Of a stretch of 64,000 nt of DNA, positions 59,815 through 64,000 are shown in pieces (within the stretch, counting starts at the first letter, position 1; each line of letters starts with the position of its first letter). The notes below the pieces were generated by a model. The model ran no database searches and was not told the origin of the DNA. It worked only from the letters and a program-made list of their open reading frames with translations. The position numbers and the translations under genes are program-made. The stretch lies in the NCBI RefSeq assembly GCF_000224145.3, contig NC_020168.2:1319177-1383176 (forward strand). The letters are read 5' to 3'. Origin of the DNA: Ciona intestinalis. Its lineage: Eukaryota > Chordata > Ascidiacea > Phlebobranchia > Cionidae.

Positions 59815-62800
59815 ACTAGCGTTTGTTTGTTTTAAATTAATTTAAATCACTGTTTATCATTTACACTGCAATAACGTCAGGATTTAATCTGTTTGACTAA
59901 CCTGGGCCACCTCTGTTTACTGTATTGCTTCGATTCAGTCAGCTCTCAATGGCATACGGTGTGTAGGGTTTTGGTTTATATTTTGTATAGTAGGGTGGGG
60001 GAAGATGGGACACTTTTTTATTCTATTTTCTCGTCCCATATGACAGTAAACGAAGAACAGTAAAATAATTATAAAAACGTATCCTCACGACTCCCATAGA
60101 CCGTTGTTAATTGTTTAAAACACGATCAGGATATTTGGATATTCAGCGCTAAAGGTGTCCCATCTTCCCCCACCCTACTATATGGTAAGTTGTGGCTACC
60201 GTTGCCGTATAAAAGTCAATCAAGGTGGTATAAAGAAGGTATGAAGCACCTTGGCCAGCGTTAGGTGTGCAAATGTACCAGGACACGTGGTGTGTAAAGC
60301 GGAAATAACCAAAATAGTTAACATTTAGAAACCGAGCCTACAGTTTTGAACGTTTAGAAAATAGAAACATCCTGTTAGAATAAACTTTCTTGTCGATGCA
60401 AGTGGGTATAAACTAATGCGATATATCTAGGCGTTCCATAATTTTTTTAAACGATTCATAAAATATGTGTGTTTGTCTTGAATTGTAAAACTCATAAAAT
60501 TTTCGCCGGGGTTGACAGAGATTGTGCTCTTGATTATAGTTGGGTGTAACCGCTGTGTAAGTTGTATGATGTGAGTCGGCTTTTTTATTAAGTTTAGTTC
60601 GCGCTTTACAGTCGGTCGCGTCTCTTTTTCGTGGTTTAGTCGTCAGGTCCTCTCTCCGGGGAGCAGTCATGAGTCACAGTGGGGATTCTGGAATCATAAA
60701 GTTCCTCACGCGGGAACACAATCAACTGCGCGTCACAGTCGTGCCAGTATTGTGGCACACACCCGCTGTGGCGGCAAGGCGGAAACGATTGAAAAACGTT
60801 TGTTACTGAGAGCCGTTTAACCAAATGATTCGAACAGAGCTCCAAAACAGCTACTGTAGTAAGATTGAGAGTTATTTATAATACAGAATGAGCGATTCCG
60901 TTTTCTATATTGAGCTGGCAAATTTATTGACCAGTAAAGGTTGTTTAAGCAAACACTTGTAGGAGTTTGCAGTCAGCACCATGACGAAAGTTTGTTGTTA
61001 GGTAAATGGACATATATACATTTAATATAGGCACAACGTCAAGTCATGTTGTTTCTCTTAGCCTTGTAGTATTGATTCTTATCTACAGATTTAGTAAACC
61101 ACCCAAGATGAGTTCGATTATTTTACATTTAACCACTAAGCCATTCTATGAACGAGAAGCGAAAAGAGGATTATTTTCAACTAAGCGTAAAACTACGAGC
61201 ATACTTGGATCGCTATGCTACGCTTAACATATGGGCCGAACCCGCGCTAACGGATCGTTAAAGATTGGTTGAGTTGCCAAACAAACAGAGGGAAATATAT
61301 AAATCACGCCGCCGGTTAGGATAGGTGGGCTTACAAAATAGACTTTACTGTACTGTAATTACCTTACGTTAATTAAATCATTTGCAACATTATAAAGATT
61401 TAAAACAACTTTATTTGTTCCACACGTTTATTTCCCTCAATTTTTACATTTATATTAACACTTTTGCTTGGGTACACACTGGTGTTAAGAGAAGTTAGAA
61501 TTGAATCAAATGCACTATGATGATCGAGTGTAACGTTCGGGAGGATGCGTGGTAACTCGATCCGCCGACTGACGTTTGCTTACTTCAGTCCGTGTGATAA
61601 TACAGACTCCAGTTATTTAAAATTGTAACAATATGCCTTATTCTTCAGTCGAGGGGAAAGAATTATACGTGATTAGAGCTCAGTAGCAACTGTGCAAAGT
61701 TTTCGAAACAACGCCCTGAAGCTTGAGTAGGCAGTCGGAATCCATGGAATCCGGATTAAGGCGGATTTGACCGCATTGCAGATAATTATTTTCTGTTGTC
61801 CAGAGACCTACAAGGCCATAATATAGGTTTAACGTAGATTGTAGGCGCATTAAGTATAGAAATTTGCTGAAAAGATTGTTTGTTCGACTATCGATAATAG
61901 AGAGCGTGTGTGATCAGTAGCTACATAAACAAATTGGTAAAATATTATACCAGTGCCACAACACAAAGAAAACACGGAGTGAGGATTATCTTTATGAAGC
62001 TACTTGAGTTTAAGTGACTTTCTGCCAAAACACTTGCATAATCTACCAGAAAAGGCAGCGAAGTGGTACAACCCGTATCTCACCATTTCTCTAGTAGTCT
62101 AGTTGCAAGTGGACACATCACAATTTGATTGATCTTTGTGGAACGATGCCAACCGCAAGCAAACATTGCGAGGGATCTTAATGCCGAGCTGGCTGATACA
62201 TGTTTAGACAACGCAGTGAAGTATCGTCACATTCAAACATAGCGGCCATGGAGAGTGTAGAACGGTAAAGTGAAAACGCCGTAAGAAAAGTAGGAATGGT
62301 TAAGTGAATTTATTTGCTTTGTTCAGTATTTCAACCCGGTCACAATGCGACAGTACATGTTGACTTTTATGCCATGCTTTATTTAAAGCAGAACAATACG
62401 TCCCTTCACTCGAAACTGATGACTAATCGCAGGTCGACCTGAGTAAGCAAAGTGCGAGATAACTACTGCTTGTTGTTCCGGGTCGTTAGAGATTTCAGTT
62501 CCCTTGACATGCAGTGCCATATGTTTAATAAGTCGCCTTCATATGCTGTCTGCTTTATTGTGGATTACGTCATTGAATCTTTGGATGTCTTTTTGAAACA
62601 TGAATAATTTATAAAGTTTTGAAAATAGCCAGCGCGTATGTCGCATGTGTATGCTGGACACGCCTACATTGTATGAAACAGTCAGCTTCAAGCAAAGTCG
62701 TGTTTTTGTTGTGTGACATGTCTTGGTATCGCTAATTAGTACTACTAACATGTTCAATGATACTCACGTCGTTCTTGTTTAAAGAGTCACTTGAAATTAT

Positions 62801-63921
62801 TTAAATGAAGTTGAAGGGCTGCAGGTTGTTTGTTATAGCGTTAGTAAACTATAGCTGTAGCTACATACGGTTGACCATGTGGCGCATATACTTTAGTTCA
62901 TAAAACGTTGTTGTTACTTATATAGGCATCTATTAATTACATGTAAACTGCTATATTGGAACAGCAATAGGAAGAAAGAAGGTTTATTTAAAATTGATAA
63001 CACGCCACTGACGCCAGTTGTACAGAAACTGATTGAATGGTATTAATAGTATTGAAACGGATTAGTGCTCTAGGCACTCAGTGTTTTGAATCAGTGCAAT
63101 TTGTCGGCCACCTTTTATCGCCTTTACGTCTCACGCTGCAGATGTAATGATTATGCCAATTTGCTGCACAGTAGCCCGAGGGCATGTTTTACCCTTACAA
63201 ATTGTACGCTGTTGACTTGGACCAAAAGCTGCGTGTCGTGCAATGAGATCAAACGACGTGATAACCAGAGAAAGCTGACGTTTTAGAGTTGACTCATGTG
63301 AGCTGTAGGTTCGCTTTGGTTGATATTGGGGTGGATAGCTCTAATCCGGAGATAGGTATTGCACAGCCGTTTTGTGATTTATTTTAGTGTAGTACTGTAT
63401 AATATTAGTTAAAAGAGTTTCTCGCTTAATTGTGGTGTAGCCCTATTATACATTGTTTTGACATAATTAGCATTTGTTTGCAAGGTGATTAAATTTAGCT
63501 GACAAAAATTAGCTGCCGCCAATCGATCATATGCAGTATTCGGTTTTAGCCTGCGTGTTTACTTCAAGTGCTGGTGGCCGGTGGTTGGACATTTCGCGTC
63601 GGTGTGTAACTGCGGTGAAAACTCGCCTCTACACCAAGCTGTATAGCATGCAGATTTGGATCAGGAAGTGGTAATTTCCTGCCTGTGTAAAGCGTGCTCA
63701 GTCTAGACGAGATGCGTTTTAAACCAAGCAGAGAGTGAACATTTGAATCACAGGTCTTATGTGGTTTACAGTTTTGAGAGGCACTTGTGTGAATGTACCA
63801 ACTGTAAGACATTCATTGATTTTATGGTTTAAACAGGACAGCAGGCATCGCAAGTTAAGTGATATTAAACTGCAGATGCTGGTTAAAGAATTTAAATTTA
63901 GATAATCATATAACTGTAAAT
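59815..63921. other. Region between the gap and the septin start
   Basis: Holds one MITE (59988-60180). The locally GC-richer 60480-60850 has two overlapping minus-strand frames (60413-60670, 60636-60845), and there is a 73-codon plus frame at 61006-61227. None shows a recognisable domain or convincing splice context. The 3' end of the gene cut by the gap may lie here. From about 61230 to 63921 I see nothing specific; it is presumably the septin 5' region. Confidence 0.4.
59988..60180 (+). mobile_element. 193-bp-family MITE, reference copy (forward)
   Basis: The best-preserved copy: TAGTAGGGTGGGGGAAGATG at the left, exact inverse CATCTTCCCCCACCCTACTA at the right, TA on both sides. Interior order: CATATGACAGTAAAC, TCCTCACGACTCCCATAGAC, TTGTTTAAAACACGATCAGG. 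No coding capacity. Confidence 0.93.
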
Positions 63922-64000
63922 ATGACAACGCCGCTTGAAGGTTATGTTGGAATTGACACGCTTACTGAACAGATAAGGAAGAAGGCTCTTCGTCAAGGTT
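63922..64000 (+). CDS. SEPTIN9: Septin, SEPTIN3/9/12-type (start only)
   Basis: ATG then MTTPLEGYVGIDTLTEQIRK and KALRQG, running off the window. GYVGID..xEQxRxKxxxxGF is the conserved entry to the septin GTPase domain, and the GID..EQ.R wording is that of the SEPTIN3/9/12 subgroup rather than SEPTIN2, 6 or 7. The P-loop would follow directly outside the window. Family role: GTP-binding, filament-forming cytoskeletal protein. Only 26 codons are visible, so isoform and exact paralogue are open; it may be an alternative first exon. Confidence 0.85.
   Translation, partial: MTTPLEGYVGIDTLTEQIRKKALRQG

Noticed and set aside
60413..60845. Two overlapping minus-strand frames in a GC-richer stretch
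   Set aside because: Short, unconvincing starts, no recognisable domain or splice signals linking them; they could hide an exon of the gap-interrupted gene's neighbourhood but cannot be supported.
61006..61227. 73-codon plus-strand frame with a hydrophobic N-terminus
   Set aside because: One hydrophobic stretch only, no homology seen, no splice or poly(A) support.
1..64000. CRISPR arrays, phage or bacterial defence systems, endogenous viral genes
   Set aside because: No regularly spaced identical repeats with unique spacers, no viral polymerase/capsid-like frames; all gene structure is eukaryotic with introns.

Overview
The window looks like chordate genomic DNA, most likely from a tunicate of the genus Ciona (inference, no database search). 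It is AT-rich, and the genes are compact and multi-exonic with GT-AG introns. The encoded proteins have clear vertebrate-like orthologues. Several genes start just after an orphan 3' splice acceptor, as expected for spliced-leader trans-splicing. Short non-autonomous DNA transposons are very dense. The coding models were spliced by hand from six-frame reading with phase checking. All complete models give an uninterrupted frame.

Layout, left to right. (1) 560-12889, minus: a 19-exon IGSF9/Turtle-type cell-adhesion receptor (5 Ig, 2 FN3, TM, about 360-residue tail). (2) 14343-15653, minus: an unrecognised basic, low-complexity 436-aa protein. (3) 17363-17752, minus: a weak candidate for a small membrane protein. 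(4) 21553-32696, plus: RBBP6, a 19-exon E3 ligase with DWNN, CCHC knuckle, RING/U-box and a long RS-rich tail. (5) 33014-38241, minus: a 14-exon class B GPCR most like CRH receptors, convergent with RBBP6. (6) 38242-45226: a gene desert filled with foldback elements, SINEs and MITEs. (7) 45231-49671, plus: an ANGEL-type deadenylase/phosphatase-fold protein. (8) 50513-51825, plus: a minimal KATNBL1-like con80 protein. (9) 51946-53131 (ZDHHC24-like palmitoyltransferase) and 53231-53860 (MRPL43), both minus and only about 90 bp apart: a likely trans-spliced operon. (10) 53886-58663: a patchwork of repeats, including several elements with perfect 8-bp target duplications. (11) 58664-59314, plus: the first two coding exons of an unrecognised gene, cut by a 500-N gap. 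(12) 63922-64000, plus: the start of a SEPTIN3/9/12-type septin running off the right edge.

The most conspicuous non-genic signal is a TA-flanked, roughly 193-bp MITE, present in about 15 copies in both orientations (introns and intergenic). One copy is nested in the arm of a larger foldback element. Other non-autonomous families are hAT-like (8-bp duplications), TTAA-flanked, PIF/Harbinger-like (TTA) and pogo-like. I found no intact transposase gene and no prokaryotic-type systems. The most promising biological items are the MRPL43-ZDHHC24-like operon, an intronic poly(A) signal in RBBP6, the minimal KATNBL1, and the micro-structured 55-bp hAT relic with three copies of its target site.
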